The notes beneath the pieces are model-generated. The model did no database searches. It worked only from the letters and a program-made list of their open reading frames with translations, and was not told the origin of the DNA. A stretch of DNA of 55,281 nt from Terriglobia bacterium (GTDB taxonomy: Bacteria > Acidobacteriota > Terriglobia > Terriglobales > SCQP01), in NCBI GenBank assembly GCA_021323595.1, contig JAJPKR010000059.1, forward strand, positions 1 through 55,281, in the 5' to 3' direction. How positions within the stretch are numbered: position 1 is the first letter of the stretch; the number at the start of each line of letters is the position of its first letter. The position numbers and the translations under genes are program-made. This document shows positions 43,183 to 55,281 of the stretch, one piece after another.

Positions 43183-44181
43183 GTGGACCATTGTCCCCAA
43201 TGCGGAGCGGAAGCGGAAGCAGGCGCGTGCCTATGCGGGAACTCCGCCGCCACCTCGGCGCGCATGGAACAGGTGCGCCTGCCCTTGGGCGATGCCGGTG
43301 ACGACTGGCGCCAGGCCGTGCGCATGAGCCTGGCACGGCATCGCGAACGTCGTGCGCGTCTGGGCGTGCCCGGCCCCGGCGGCGCGCCCGAAGCGGCCAA
43401 GGTAGTTCCTTTTCAGCGTCCTTCGCCCGCTCGCCGCGCCCCAGTCGCCGCGCCGGGTTCCCAGGGCGGCGCGGCCGGCCTCGCCTGCGCGCCGGAGCCC
43501 GCGCCCATTTCAACTCCTCCTCCCGAACCCTTGGCCGAGCCGGTGATCGTCGCGCCGCCGCGTCCCGCGAACCCGAGCGGCATGACGCTTCCGTTGCCCT
43601 TCGCGGCGGCCGAAGGCCACGTGGAGATCGAGGCTCCCCCGCCGCCCAGCGATATCGCCGAAACGATCCCATCGTTGGGGGTACCGCCCGCCTCTCCCCA
43701 GGCACGCTTTCGCAGCGGCATCGAAGACGCGGCTTGGGCGATTTTGCTAGCCGCTTCGTTTTCCCTTGCCGCCTGGATCGCCCACGGATTTCCCGTGCCC
43801 ATGCGCTTCACCCGCGCGACATTGCCTTGGTGGCTCGGGCTGATCGTCGGATTGCCGGCATTTTGGTCGTTGATCTTGGCTTGGACGTCGATGCAATTGG
43901 GCGCCCAGACGCCGGGCATGCGCCACGCCGGCCTCGTCGTCATGACTTTCGATGGGCGGCTCGCCGATCGCGCTCTCAGGCGCCGCCGCGCTTGGGCCAG
44001 CGTTATCTCGCTCGGCGCGCTCGGCCTCGGCTACTTTTGGGTGTTTCTCGATCCCGACCAGATGACCTGGCACGATCACCTGTCCGGAACGCTCTTGGTC
44101 GCACGGCCCCGGCCGACCGTGGCGGCCGACGCATCGGCGGCGGGCGCATCGGCGGGAGGCAGGCCGCGAACCCAGGAGTGA
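43183..44181 (+). CDS. RDD-family membrane protein with N-terminal zinc ribbon
   Basis: 332 residues from the GTG at 43183, giving a natural zinc-ribbon start HCPQCGAEAEAGACLCG; an ATG at 43129 is an alternative. A Pro/Ala-rich linker (about 60-180) leads to an RDD domain with three membrane helices: AWAILLAASFSLAAWIAHG, LPWWLGLIVGLPAFWSLILAW and VISLGALGLGYFWVFLDP, with MTWHDHLSGTLLV after the last. RDD proteins are of mixed or unknown function. The gene is divergent to lptD with starts one base apart, if both chosen starts are right. Confidence 0.85.
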   Translation: MDHCPQCGAEAEAGACLCGNSAATSARMEQVRLPLGDAGDDWRQAVRMSLARHRERRARLGVPGPGGAPEAAKVVPFQRPSPARRAPVAAPGSQGGAAGLACAPEPAPISTPPPEPLAEPVIVAPPRPANPSGMTLPLPFAAAEGHVEIEAPPPPSDIAETIPSLGVPPASPQARFRSGIEDAAWAILLAASFSLAAWIAHGFPVPMRFTRATLPWWLGLIVGLPAFWSLILAWTSMQLGAQTPGMRHAGLVVMTFDGRLADRALRRRRAWASVISLGALGLGYFWVFLDPDQMTWHDHLSGTLLVARPRPTVAADASAAGASAGGRPRTQE

Positions 44182-44283
44182 TCCGCAGGGAATTGGATCG
44201 CCCGTGGCGGCCAAGCCCCGCGTCCCTACCGGAAAAGCCAGGCTCCGGCCTTCAGGCCGCCGTTCCTCCCGACCATAAAATTC

Positions 44284-44322
44284 TTGGCGGCTCCGCGCCC
44301 CTCGGCCGGCGCCGGCCGCCAA
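44284..44322. terminator. Hairpin between convergent RDD and acs genes
   Basis: TTGGCGGC and GCCGCCAA form an 8-base outer stem over an inner GC palindrome (CGGCCGGCGCCGGCCG). It begins 6 bases from the acs stop and could end transcripts from both sides. No T-run. Confidence 0.45.
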
Positions 44323-44327
44323 CCGCC

Positions 44328-48496
<4,169 letters not shown>

Positions 48497-48847
48497 GGGC
48501 TGCCGTCCCCGCGCGCCCCGCCGCCTCCGCCGTCCCTGCCGCGCTTGTTTCCCTCCCTGCTTTGCCCGCTGGCAGCCGAACTGGCAGGGCGCGCAGCCGT
48601 GGAGTAGCACGTTCGACCAGGGCGGCGCCCGACCGAGAAGGTGAGAAAACGATACGTCGCCGGTGTCCCGGCCTGGTCTCGCGGGCGGCTACCGGCAGAT
48701 GCCGGGCTCTCGTCCCCGCACCTCGTGCGCAGACCTAGTTCGAAAGGAGGATCGGGCGGCGCTGCGCGCGGATTTCGCCGCGCTTCGCGCAGGCCCGGCG
48801 CGCGGCGCCGCGGCCGAGGAAACCGGCAGCAAAACCGGAGATTCACC

Positions 48848-48876
48848 TTGACTTGCGCGCGTGAGCCGGATAAAAA
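48848..48876 (+). promoter_or_regulatory. Candidate promoter of the pil operon
   Basis: TTGACT (5 of 6) and TAAAAA (4 of 6) are spaced by 17 bases. Transcription would start about 48883, giving a leader of about 180 bases that contains the hairpin at 48917-48934. Confidence 0.5.
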
Positions 48877-48916
48877 GTCATTCACAACCTTTTCTCGACC
48901 CATGAAAGACCCATGA

Positions 48917-48934
48917 CCTGCCCAAGAGGGCAGG
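48917..48934 (+). promoter_or_regulatory. Leader hairpin before the pil operon
   Basis: CCTGCCC, AAGA loop, GGGCAGG: a 7-base perfect stem inside the predicted 5' leader. Could modulate expression or mRNA stability; no T-run follows. Confidence 0.35.
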
Positions 48935-49060
48935 ACTGCGGCGGTGTCGAATGCGATGGTTGGCAGCGAACGTGCCATGAAGTCACTGCAACCGCCGAGC
49001 GTCAGGGAGGCGAAAGGGCAGCGGGCGCAAAGAGCTGTCCGTTGGTTGGGGAGCAAGCGA

Positions 49061-49300
49061 ATGGGGAACACGAACGACTCGCCCGAAGTCATGAACATCC
49101 GCCAGGCGGCGGAATACTTGGGCATCTCCAGCGACACGCTCTATAAGTATTTGGCCGAGGAGCGCATCCCCGCGTTCAAGCTCGGCAACCGCTGGAAATT
49201 CAAGAAGACCGTGCTCGACCGCTGGATGGAGCGGCAAAGTTTCCCGGTGGCCTCCGCCGCCGCGCCGCGGCGCCCGGAAAAAGCCAAGGAGAACCGCTAA
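49061..49300 (+). CDS. Excisionase/MerR-type HTH DNA-binding protein
   Basis: 79 residues from the ATG at 49061 (GGGGAG lies 6 bases upstream); the frame is open further up but without a ribosome-binding site. The core MNIRQAAEYLGISSDTLYKYLAEERIPAFKLGNRWKF is a winged helix of the excisionase/AlpA type used by small regulators. The gene ends 4 bases before pilM and is almost certainly in the same operon, so it may regulate pilus genes; no phage or integrase gene is nearby. Confidence 0.85.
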   Translation: MGNTNDSPEVMNIRQAAEYLGISSDTLYKYLAEERIPAFKLGNRWKFKKTVLDRWMERQSFPVASAAAPRRPEKAKENR

Positions 49301-49304
49301 TCGC

Positions 49305-50357
49305 ATGGCGCGACGCCCCAAGAATCGTCCTTTGCTCGGCCTCGACATCGGTTCCAGCTCCGTCAAGCTGGTCGAGGTGCACCGCACGCGCGCGGGGCTC
49401 GAGGCCTCGGTCGTCGATCTGCGCGCCCTGTCGCCGGAAGTGGTCGTGGATGGCGCCATCGTGGACAACCTGGCTCTCTCCACCACCATCGCGCAGATGC
49501 TCAAAGACAGCCGCACCAAGAATCGCGCTGTCGCCACCGCCGTCAGCGGCCATTCCGTCATCGTCAAGCAGATCTCCATGCCGGCGATGACCGAAGACGA
49601 GCTTGCCGACACCATGACCTCCGAGGCGCAGCAGCACGTGCCCTTCGAGCTCAGCGACGTCAATCTCGACTATCAGATCCTCGACCTCAAGGACAACGGC
49701 ACCATGGACGTGCTGTTGGTCGCGGTCAAGAAAGACAAAATCGTCAACTACAGCAACGCCCTCAATATGGCGGGTTTGACCCCGGCGATCGTCGATCACG
49801 ACCCCTTCGCCATTCAAAACTGTTACGAGTTCAACTATCAACCGGAGCCGGATGAGATCGTCGCGCTGCTGAACCTCGGCGCGAGCGTCACCAACATCAT
49901 CGTGAGCAAAGGCGGCACGCCGCTCTTCACCCGCGACGTGAGCGTCGGCGGCAATCAGTACACCGACGCGCTGCAAAAGGAGTTCGGCCTCGGCTTCGAA
50001 GACGCCGAGCAGGCCAAGCTCGGCGGCCCCTCGGCCCCGCCCGAGGAAAAGCGCCTGCCGGTGTTGAAGTCCGTCTCGGAAATCATTCTCCTGGAAATTC
50101 AGAAGACCTTTGACTTTTTCCGCGCCAGCGCCGGCGGCCAGCATATCGGCAAGCTGCTGCTCTCGGGCGGCGCCGCGCGCACCTCGGGTCTCACCGACCT
50201 GTTGCAAAGCGAATTCGGCGTGCCCATCGAGCTCTTGGATCCGTTTCGTCGCGTCGGCTATGTGGAAACGGGCGCGATGGGCGATGCCGTGAACCGCTTT
50301 CGGCCGCGCCTCGCCGTGGCAGTGGGTTTGGCGCTGCGGAGCTTCGAGGATCTATGA
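49305..50357 (+). CDS. pilM: Type IV pilus assembly ATPase-like protein PilM
   Basis: 350 residues. Actin-like fold on the cytoplasmic face that binds the PilN N-terminus. LLGLDIGSSSVKLVEV (phosphate 1), then PAIVDHDPFAIQN, ALLNLGASVTNIIVSKGGTPLFTRDVSVGG (phosphate 2) and KLLLSGGAARTSGLTDLLQ (adenosine). First pilus gene, stop overlaps pilN start by four bases (ATGA). Confidence 0.97.
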   Translation: MARRPKNRPLLGLDIGSSSVKLVEVHRTRAGLEASVVDLRALSPEVVVDGAIVDNLALSTTIAQMLKDSRTKNRAVATAVSGHSVIVKQISMPAMTEDELADTMTSEAQQHVPFELSDVNLDYQILDLKDNGTMDVLLVAVKKDKIVNYSNALNMAGLTPAIVDHDPFAIQNCYEFNYQPEPDEIVALLNLGASVTNIIVSKGGTPLFTRDVSVGGNQYTDALQKEFGLGFEDAEQAKLGGPSAPPEEKRLPVLKSVSEIILLEIQKTFDFFRASAGGQHIGKLLLSGGAARTSGLTDLLQSEFGVPIELLDPFRRVGYVETGAMGDAVNRFRPRLAVAVGLALRSFEDL

Positions 50358-50968
50358 TTCGCATCAACCTGATGGGCACCGCGGTCAAGCGCCCGCGCCA
50401 AGCCAAATTGGCGCCCGAGGCCTTCGCCGCCTCCGCGCCTCCCGCCACGATGATCGGCCTGGGCCTGATCGTGCTGGCGATCGTGGCGCTCATCGGCACC
50501 TATTTCTACGTGCAGCATCAGACCGCCGTGCTCGCCGCGCAGCTGACTGCGGCCCAGCAGGAATCCGCCCGGCTGCAAGCCGTGCGCCGCGAATTTCAAG
50601 AGAATACCCAGCGCCGCGCGGAACTGACGCGGCGCATCAACGTCATCGATCAGCTCAAGAACAGCCAATCCGGCCCGATGTCGCTGCTGGAGGCGGTGCG
50701 CCGTTCCGTCGACCAGACGCCCGGCGTGTGGCTGATCTCGATCACGCAAAAGGGAGGCGAACTTAACGTCCAAGGCTCGGCCCTAAGCCTCGCCGCCGTC
50801 GCCAATTTGATGACGGCCATGAAAAAGAGCGGGTATTTCCAACAGGTGGCACTGAGTGAATCCACTCAGGCCACCGGCAAGAGCCCCAATCCGTTCGCGT
50901 TCACGCTTACCGCCGTGCCCGAAGGCGCCCCCGGCGCGGCCGCGCGGCCCGCCGGAGCCCGTTCCTAA
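50354..50968 (+). CDS. pilN: Type IV pilus inner-membrane protein PilN
   Basis: 204 residues. The first residues IRINLMG are the conserved PilM-binding segment. One membrane helix (about 34-56), then a coiled-coil (AQLTAAQQESARLQAVRREFQ) and a ferredoxin-like periplasmic domain (GVWLISITQKGGELNVQGSA). Forms the alignment complex with PilO and PilP. Tail APGAAARPAGARS is low complexity. Confidence 0.95.
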   Translation: MIRINLMGTAVKRPRQAKLAPEAFAASAPPATMIGLGLIVLAIVALIGTYFYVQHQTAVLAAQLTAAQQESARLQAVRREFQENTQRRAELTRRINVIDQLKNSQSGPMSLLEAVRRSVDQTPGVWLISITQKGGELNVQGSALSLAAVANLMTAMKKSGYFQQVALSESTQATGKSPNPFAFTLTAVPEGAPGAAARPAGARS

Positions 50969-50992
50969 CGCCGCCACCCGGAGAGAACTGCC

Positions 50993-51598
50993 ATGCCTTC
51001 GTTACAAGACATGTCCCCGCGAGCGCAGGTGATCCTTTTCGCGGTTCTCGCGCTGGTGCTCTACTTTTTCGGCCAGTATGCGCTGCTCAGCAGCGCGCGC
51101 GCCGCCAACTCCGCCACCGAAGCGCAAATCCAGAGCATCGAGCAGCAGAATGCGCAGTTGCGCCCCTACGCGCGCCGCGCCGAGCTCTTGCGCGCCGAAA
51201 ACCAGACCCTCCAGCGCCAGCTCGACACCCTGCTGGCCATCGTGCCCAGCCAGCAAGCCACCGATCAATTTGTGCGCGAATTGGAAGACACCGCCGAGCG
51301 CAGCTCGGTCTTCATTCGCAAGATCTCCGTCAAGCCGGTGGTCAAGAAAGAGTTTTACGTCGCCGCGCCCTACGACCTCACATTGGACGGCTCCTATACC
51401 GCTCTCGAGAACTTTTATTCGAATCTCGGCCGCCTGCAGCGCATCGTCAACGTCGATGCCCTCGGTCTCAAGGGCCTGGGCCACGACGCCAGTTATCCCT
51501 ATCGCCCTGACGAATCGGTGATCGCCGACTGCACGGTCACGACGTTCTTCAGTTCCAACGCGCCGGCCGCGGCGGTGCCGCGCGCCGGGGCCAAATAA
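50993..51598 (+). CDS. pilO: Type IV pilus inner-membrane protein PilO
   Basis: 201 residues. Membrane helix about 10-30 (VILFAVLALVLYFFGQYALL), coiled coil (about 38-75), then a ferredoxin-like domain with DQFVRELEDTAERSSVFIRKISVKP and DLTLDGSYTALENFYSNLGRLQRIVNVDAL, which is diagnostic. Dimerises with PilN. GGAGAGA-like ribosome-binding site before the ATG; 24 bases after pilN. Confidence 0.95.
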   Translation: MPSLQDMSPRAQVILFAVLALVLYFFGQYALLSSARAANSATEAQIQSIEQQNAQLRPYARRAELLRAENQTLQRQLDTLLAIVPSQQATDQFVRELEDTAERSSVFIRKISVKPVVKKEFYVAAPYDLTLDGSYTALENFYSNLGRLQRIVNVDALGLKGLGHDASYPYRPDESVIADCTVTTFFSSNAPAAAVPRAGAK

Positions 51599-51616
51599 CG
51601 CTTGCGGATTGCTGCC

Positions 51617-52075
51617 ATGTCGCGAGTCCCCATCTCCGCTCTTTTGCCGCCACCCCGTCTGGGGCGGTTCCCCCTGGCGCTCGCCGCCGCCGTGCTGGCT
51701 TGCCTCTGCCTGCTGCCCGCACAGACGGCCGCGCACCCGCGGCACTCCGGACGCGATCCCTTCAAGTCCTTGATCCCGCCCCCCGGCGAGGGCAAAGCCG
51801 GGCCGCTCAATTTGCCGGGCGGCAAGGCGGGGTTGCTGATCGACAAGCTGGTGGTGCAAGGCGTGGCGGTCGGCGGTCCGACCGGCCCGGTGGCGCTGGT
51901 GGCGGAAGGCGCCGAGACCTTCTTCTTGCGGCCGGGAGATCACATCTACGACGGCGTGGTGGTGCACATCGAGCCGCAAGGCATCGTCTTCCAGCGCACC
52001 AAGGCAATGGATAAGACCCAGCAGGTGGGCGGGGAAGTGACCCGCGGCATTGCTGCCGCAACCGACGCGCCCTAG
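51617..52075 (+). CDS. pilP: Type IV pilus protein PilP
   Basis: 152 residues from the ATG at 51617; a TTG at 51602 would add five residues. Signal-like N-terminus (PLALAAAVLACLCLL), no clear lipobox, then GRDPFKSL, the hallmark of PilP, and a beta-rich homology domain (GLLIDKLVVQGVAVGGPTG, LRPGDHIYDGVVVHIEPQGIVFQ). Connects PilN/PilO to the PilQ secretin. Confidence 0.88.
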   Translation: MSRVPISALLPPPRLGRFPLALAAAVLACLCLLPAQTAAHPRHSGRDPFKSLIPPPGEGKAGPLNLPGGKAGLLIDKLVVQGVAVGGPTGPVALVAEGAETFFLRPGDHIYDGVVVHIEPQGIVFQRTKAMDKTQQVGGEVTRGIAAATDAP

Positions 52076-52091
52076 GCACGAGGAAACGACT

Positions 52092-54365
52092 ATGAAGACC
52101 CTATGCAGGATCTCGAAACGACGCGCCCCGCGCATGGCCGCGGCCATCGCGCTCGGCTGTGTCGCGATGCTGGCTGCGCCCGTTCCGCCGCAGGGTGCGG
52201 CGGCGGCGGCCGGCGCCAAGCGCCCTACCTTAGTTCCGACCTCCGCCACGGCAACGCCGGCCAAGCCCAGCACCGCCACGGCGGCGCCGGCCAAGCCGAG
52301 CACCGCCATCACTCGGCTCGAGATTCAGGCGAGTCCATTCCAAACCACGATCAGTCTCGCCGCCCGGCCGCATCCTCCCGTCTATCACGCCTTCTATTTG
52401 CATCATCCCGACCGTTGGGTGCTCGATCTGAAAGACGCCAGCGACGGCTTGCCGCGCGAACACTGGAAGGTGCTGAACTCGGGAATTACCGACGTGCGCG
52501 CGGGCCAGTTCGAGCCCAACGTCGTGCGCATCGTCCTCGATCTCAACGAGCCGGTCCATCCGCGGGTTAGCACGGAAGCCGGGCGCCTGCAAATCAGCGT
52601 GAAGTCCGCCGCGATTTTCCCGGCCGCGCCGGCCACAACCGCCGCCGCGTCCCCGAAGCACGCCGCAGAGGGCGCACCCAAGCCGGCCCCGAGCGCCACG
52701 GCGATGATGAACAAGCCTGCTGCCGCACCGGCGCCGTTGATCGCGGCGGTCAACCAACCCGTTGCGGCCGCGCCCGCCACCACCGCTTTGGTTTCCTCCC
52801 CCACCACGACCGCTTCGGCGCCCGCCGCCGCGCCCGGTCCGGCCGCCGCGCGCGAGCCGCAGCCGCCGGCGCCCGCGCCCGCGGTGAAGACGACCGCGCT
52901 CGCCGGCAGCGCCGCCGCCCACTTCGCTCCGCCTGCGACTTCCGCCGTCGCCCCCGCGGCGCGCCCCTTGCCGCCGCCCGCCGCCGCCGTGCTGCGCCCG
53001 ACGCCGCAGGCCGCTTCGTCTTCGCCGGTCACGCCCCGGGGCGTGGCGCCGCCCTCGTTGCAGCAGCCGCTGATCGGCACGACGCCGGGCACCGGCGAGC
53101 CTACGGTCTACACCGGCGAAAGGATCACGCTCAATCTTAAAAACGCGGATCTGACCGATTTCTTCCGCCTCATCAATCAGATCAGCGGCCTCAACATCAT
53201 CGTGGACCCGGCCGTGAAGGGCACCGTCACCATGGTGTTGCAAGAGGTGCCGTGGGATCAGGCGCTCGACATCGTCCTGCGCAACAACGGCCTCGGCCGC
53301 AAGCTGGAGGGCAATGTCCTCTACATCGCGACCCTGAAGACGCTGCAGGCGCAAAACCAAGAAATCGCCGACCTGAAGAAATCGCAGGCGGCCGCGGCGC
53401 CGTTCGTGGATAAGGTCATCCCCCTCAACTACGCCAAAGCGGATGACGTGGCCAAGATACTCACCACCAAAGGCTTCGTCCTCGGCGAAAACGAGATGGT
53501 GACCACCGATTCCCGCACCAACGCCCTGATCTTGCACGTCCACCCCGACACCTTGCCCGCCATCGACTCGCTCGTCACGCGGCTCGACCGCAAGACGCCG
53601 CAAGTCGAGATCGAAGCCCGCGTCGTCGCCGCGACCCGCAATTTCGTCCGCGACCTCGGCGTGCAGCTGGGCTTCGGCGCCGGCAATGCCTCCAGTGCCG
53701 TCGGCGGCGCCAGTAGCGTCGGCGCGAGCCAAACCATCACCAACATCGCCAACCCGAAGTACGTCTTGAGCCAGAACCCGGCGGGCGCGCTGCCCTTGAA
53801 CGTCAATCTCGGCGCGACCGCGCCGACCAGCGGCATCGCCTTCATCAACGCCAGCAGCACCTTCCGGCTTGACGCCATCCTCACCGCCGCCGAGTCGAAG
53901 GGCTTGGGCCATATCCTGTCCCGTCCGAAGGTCGTGACCCAAAACAACATGCAGGCGACGGTGCAGCAGGGCGTTCGTATTCCCGTGCAGACGACCATCA
54001 ACAACACCATCAGCGTGCAGTTCTTCAACGTCACGTTGCGCTTGACGGTGACGCCGCAGATCACCGCCGACAACACGGTCTTCATGAACGTGGATGTCGA
54101 AAACGACGCTATCGATACCGGCATTCCGCCGGTCAACGGCATCCCCGCCATCGATACTCAACAGGCCACCACCAACGTGTTGGTCGCGAACGGCGGCACC
54201 GTCGTCATCGGCGGGGTCATGATCAACAACAACCAGAACGCAGTGTTCCAAGTGCCTTTCTTGGGCAGCTTGCCGGTCATCGGCAATCTTTTCAAGCGGC
54301 AGTCGGTCAACAATACGAGCCAGGAACTGCTGTTCTTCATCACCCCGCACATCGTGCAGGGTTAG
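52092..54365 (+). CDS. pilQ: Type IV pilus secretin PilQ
   Basis: 757 residues from the ATG at 52092 (GAGGAAA upstream). Outer-membrane pore for the pilus. Signal peptide; one AMIN domain (about 75-175, ITRLEIQASPFQTTISLAAR), a long Ala/Pro linker (about 180-330), STN domain (ITLNLKNADLTDFFRLINQISGLNIIVDPAVKG), secretin N1 domain (VIPLNYAKADDVAKILTTKGF), then the secretin core ending in GVMINNNQNAVFQVPFLGSLPVIGNLF and LLFFITPHIVQ. Most PilQ have several AMIN domains; only one is clear here. Confidence 0.97.
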   Translation: MKTLCRISKRRAPRMAAAIALGCVAMLAAPVPPQGAAAAAGAKRPTLVPTSATATPAKPSTATAAPAKPSTAITRLEIQASPFQTTISLAARPHPPVYHAFYLHHPDRWVLDLKDASDGLPREHWKVLNSGITDVRAGQFEPNVVRIVLDLNEPVHPRVSTEAGRLQISVKSAAIFPAAPATTAAASPKHAAEGAPKPAPSATAMMNKPAAAPAPLIAAVNQPVAAAPATTALVSSPTTTASAPAAAPGPAAAREPQPPAPAPAVKTTALAGSAAAHFAPPATSAVAPAARPLPPPAAAVLRPTPQAASSSPVTPRGVAPPSLQQPLIGTTPGTGEPTVYTGERITLNLKNADLTDFFRLINQISGLNIIVDPAVKGTVTMVLQEVPWDQALDIVLRNNGLGRKLEGNVLYIATLKTLQAQNQEIADLKKSQAAAAPFVDKVIPLNYAKADDVAKILTTKGFVLGENEMVTTDSRTNALILHVHPDTLPAIDSLVTRLDRKTPQVEIEARVVAATRNFVRDLGVQLGFGAGNASSAVGGASSVGASQTITNIANPKYVLSQNPAGALPLNVNLGATAPTSGIAFINASSTFRLDAILTAAESKGLGHILSRPKVVTQNNMQATVQQGVRIPVQTTINNTISVQFFNVTLRLTVTPQITADNTVFMNVDVENDAIDTGIPPVNGIPAIDTQQATTNVLVANGGTVVIGGVMINNNQNAVFQVPFLGSLPVIGNLFKRQSVNNTSQELLFFITPHIVQG

Positions 54366-54379
54366 CCGAGCGGGAATCG

Positions 54380-54416
54380 GGGCCGGCGCCAGCACCTGGC
54401 GCCGGCCCTTTTTTTT
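54380..54416 (+). terminator. Rho-independent terminator of the pil operon
   Basis: GGGCCGGCGCCA and TGGCGCCGGCCC form a perfect 12-base stem with a 5-base loop, followed at once by eight T. It begins 15 bases after the pilQ stop. Confidence 0.95.
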
Positions 54417-54660
54417 ATTGCTTGATCCTCCTGCCGCGCCGCCCACCGGTCCACGGACGGCAGCTGCGAATTCAGACCGGGCGGTCGCGATTGCCGCGAA
54501 CGTAGCGCGCCCCTGAAGACGCATCGCGCGGCGCCGCCGCGCGCCACCCGTTCCGGCCTTTTCCCGCCGCCGCCCGCGCGCGGCCGCGGGCCGTCAACTG
54601 CAGGCTCTTTTCTCGCCGTGGGATGCCATGATGGAGGCATGCGGAGGAACGGAAAGCGCG

Positions 54661-55281
54661 TTGAATAACACCGGCCGTTGGACCTTCGCCGTACGCGCGC
54701 TGCGCCACCGCAACTATCGCCTCTTCTTCGGCGGCCAGAGTATCTCGCTCATCGGCACCTGGATGACCCGCATCGCCACGGTGTGGCTGGTCTTCCGGCT
54801 CTCCCACTCGGCGATGCTGCTGGGCGTCGTCGGCTTCGCCGGCCAAATCCCCACGCTCTTGCTGGCGCCCTTCGCCGGCGTCTGGGTGGACCGCCTCAAC
54901 CGCCATCGCGTGCTGGTGGCGACGCAAGTGCTGTCGATGGTGCAATCGTTCTGGCTGGCGGCGCTGGCCTTGACCGGTACGATCACGGTGGCCGACATCA
55001 TTTGGCTGAGCGCGTTTCAGGGCCTGATCAACGCCTTCGACATGCCCGGCCGCCAAGCGTTCGTCATCGAAATGATCGAGGACCGCGCCGATTTGGCCAA
55101 CGCCATCGCCATCAATTCCTCGATGGTGAACCTGGCCCGCCTCGTCGGTCCTTCCATCGCCGGCCTGCTGATCGCCGCCGTCGGCGAGGGCTACATCTTC
55201 CTCATTGACGGGGTCAGCTACCTGGCCGTGATCGCCTCCTTGCTGATGATGAGCCTCGGGGTCCGGCCGCCGCTGCCCGCG
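54661..55281 (+). CDS. MFS transporter, truncated at the window edge
   Basis: At least 207 residues, open to the end of the window. The start could be TTG 54661 (GGAGG 13 bases upstream) or the ATGs at 54628/54631. Sequence RALRHRNYRLFFGGQSISLIGTWM is the first helix of the EntS/TetA(V)-like exporters. The A-motif APFAGVWVDRLNRHRVL is intact, followed by FDMPGRQAFVIEM and NSSMVNLARLVGPSIAGLL. About six helices are visible. It probably exports a small molecule; the C-terminal half is outside the window. Confidence 0.9.
   Translation, partial: MNNTGRWTFAVRALRHRNYRLFFGGQSISLIGTWMTRIATVWLVFRLSHSAMLLGVVGFAGQIPTLLLAPFAGVWVDRLNRHRVLVATQVLSMVQSFWLAALALTGTITVADIIWLSAFQGLINAFDMPGRQAFVIEMIEDRADLANAIAINSSMVNLARLVGPSIAGLLIAAVGEGYIFLIDGVSYLAVIASLLMMSLGVRPPLPA

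Larger units (their letters stand above)
48497..49060. other. 564-base leader region before the pilus operon
   Basis: No convincing ORF. It holds a promoter candidate (48848-48876) and a CCTGCCC/GGGCAGG hairpin (48917-48934). I do not see c-di-GMP riboswitch consensus. Confidence 0.5.

Noticed and set aside
48641-48916. A 91-codon plus-strand ORF in the pil leader
   Set aside because: Arg/Gly-rich, no ribosome-binding site or family; overlaps the predicted promoter.
52230-54524. A 764-codon minus-strand frame over pilQ
   Set aside because: Antisense shadow of a clear secretin, and it runs through the pil terminator.

Overview
This is a gene-dense, high-GC bacterial chromosome segment. It shows a diderm lifestyle (LptD, a PilQ secretin, a porin-like cytochrome), many Tat and lipoprotein signals, and several families common in Acidobacteriota: Asp-box/Ig-like secreted proteins ending in a TM plus Cys-Gly-Ser-rich module, AIM24, a DUF892 ferritin-like protein and a stand-alone Lhr helicase. 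My best guess is an uncultivated member of Acidobacteriota or a neighbouring phylum. That is inference from gene content; no rRNA is present, and I recognised no tRNA, CRISPR array or intact transposon.

Layout. Bases 1-1500 look like a decayed region: a possible insertion-sequence end, a short STN-like ORF and a frame-broken relative. A respiratory operon follows on the minus strand (5555 to 2141): a Cyc2-like fused cytochrome-porin, a Tat-exported Rieske protein, and cytochrome b fused to cytochrome c. About 1 kb without a convincing gene (5556-6606) holds a cluster of strong hairpins. Next come an OsmC-type protein, a CPBP membrane protease, and a secreted pair: a 1287-residue Asp-box/Ig-like protein followed 10 bases later by a Tat/lipobox protein that resembles two tandem phage tail-tube (gp19) domains. 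Bases 13-25 kb carry sugar metabolism (TIM-barrel isomerase, NagB-like), PEP carboxykinase, EF-P with an unusual loop tip, a GNAT, small membrane proteins, a CDP-alcohol phosphatidyltransferase, an M23 peptidase, a ferritin-like protein, a beta-propeller lipoprotein and a single-ring ClpB-like ATPase.

Bases 25-48 kb carry a stress protein, the Lhr helicase, a class D sortase, three scattered thiamin genes (thiO, thiD, thiC), AIM24, an M28 peptidase, a translationally coupled Tat-leader/amidase/PLP-dehydratase operon, a nucleotidyltransferase, lptD head-to-head with an RDD-family gene, and acetyl-CoA synthetase. The right end is a type IV pilus operon (HTH gene, pilM-N-O-P-Q) closed by a textbook terminator, then the start of an MFS transporter cut by the window edge.

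The main candidates for something undescribed are the Cyc2-like/Rieske/cytochrome b-c operon, the exported tail-tube-like lipoprotein next to the giant propeller protein, the C-terminal module of that giant protein, and the hairpin cluster at 6121-6339. All functional statements come from reading motifs by eye; no database search was run.
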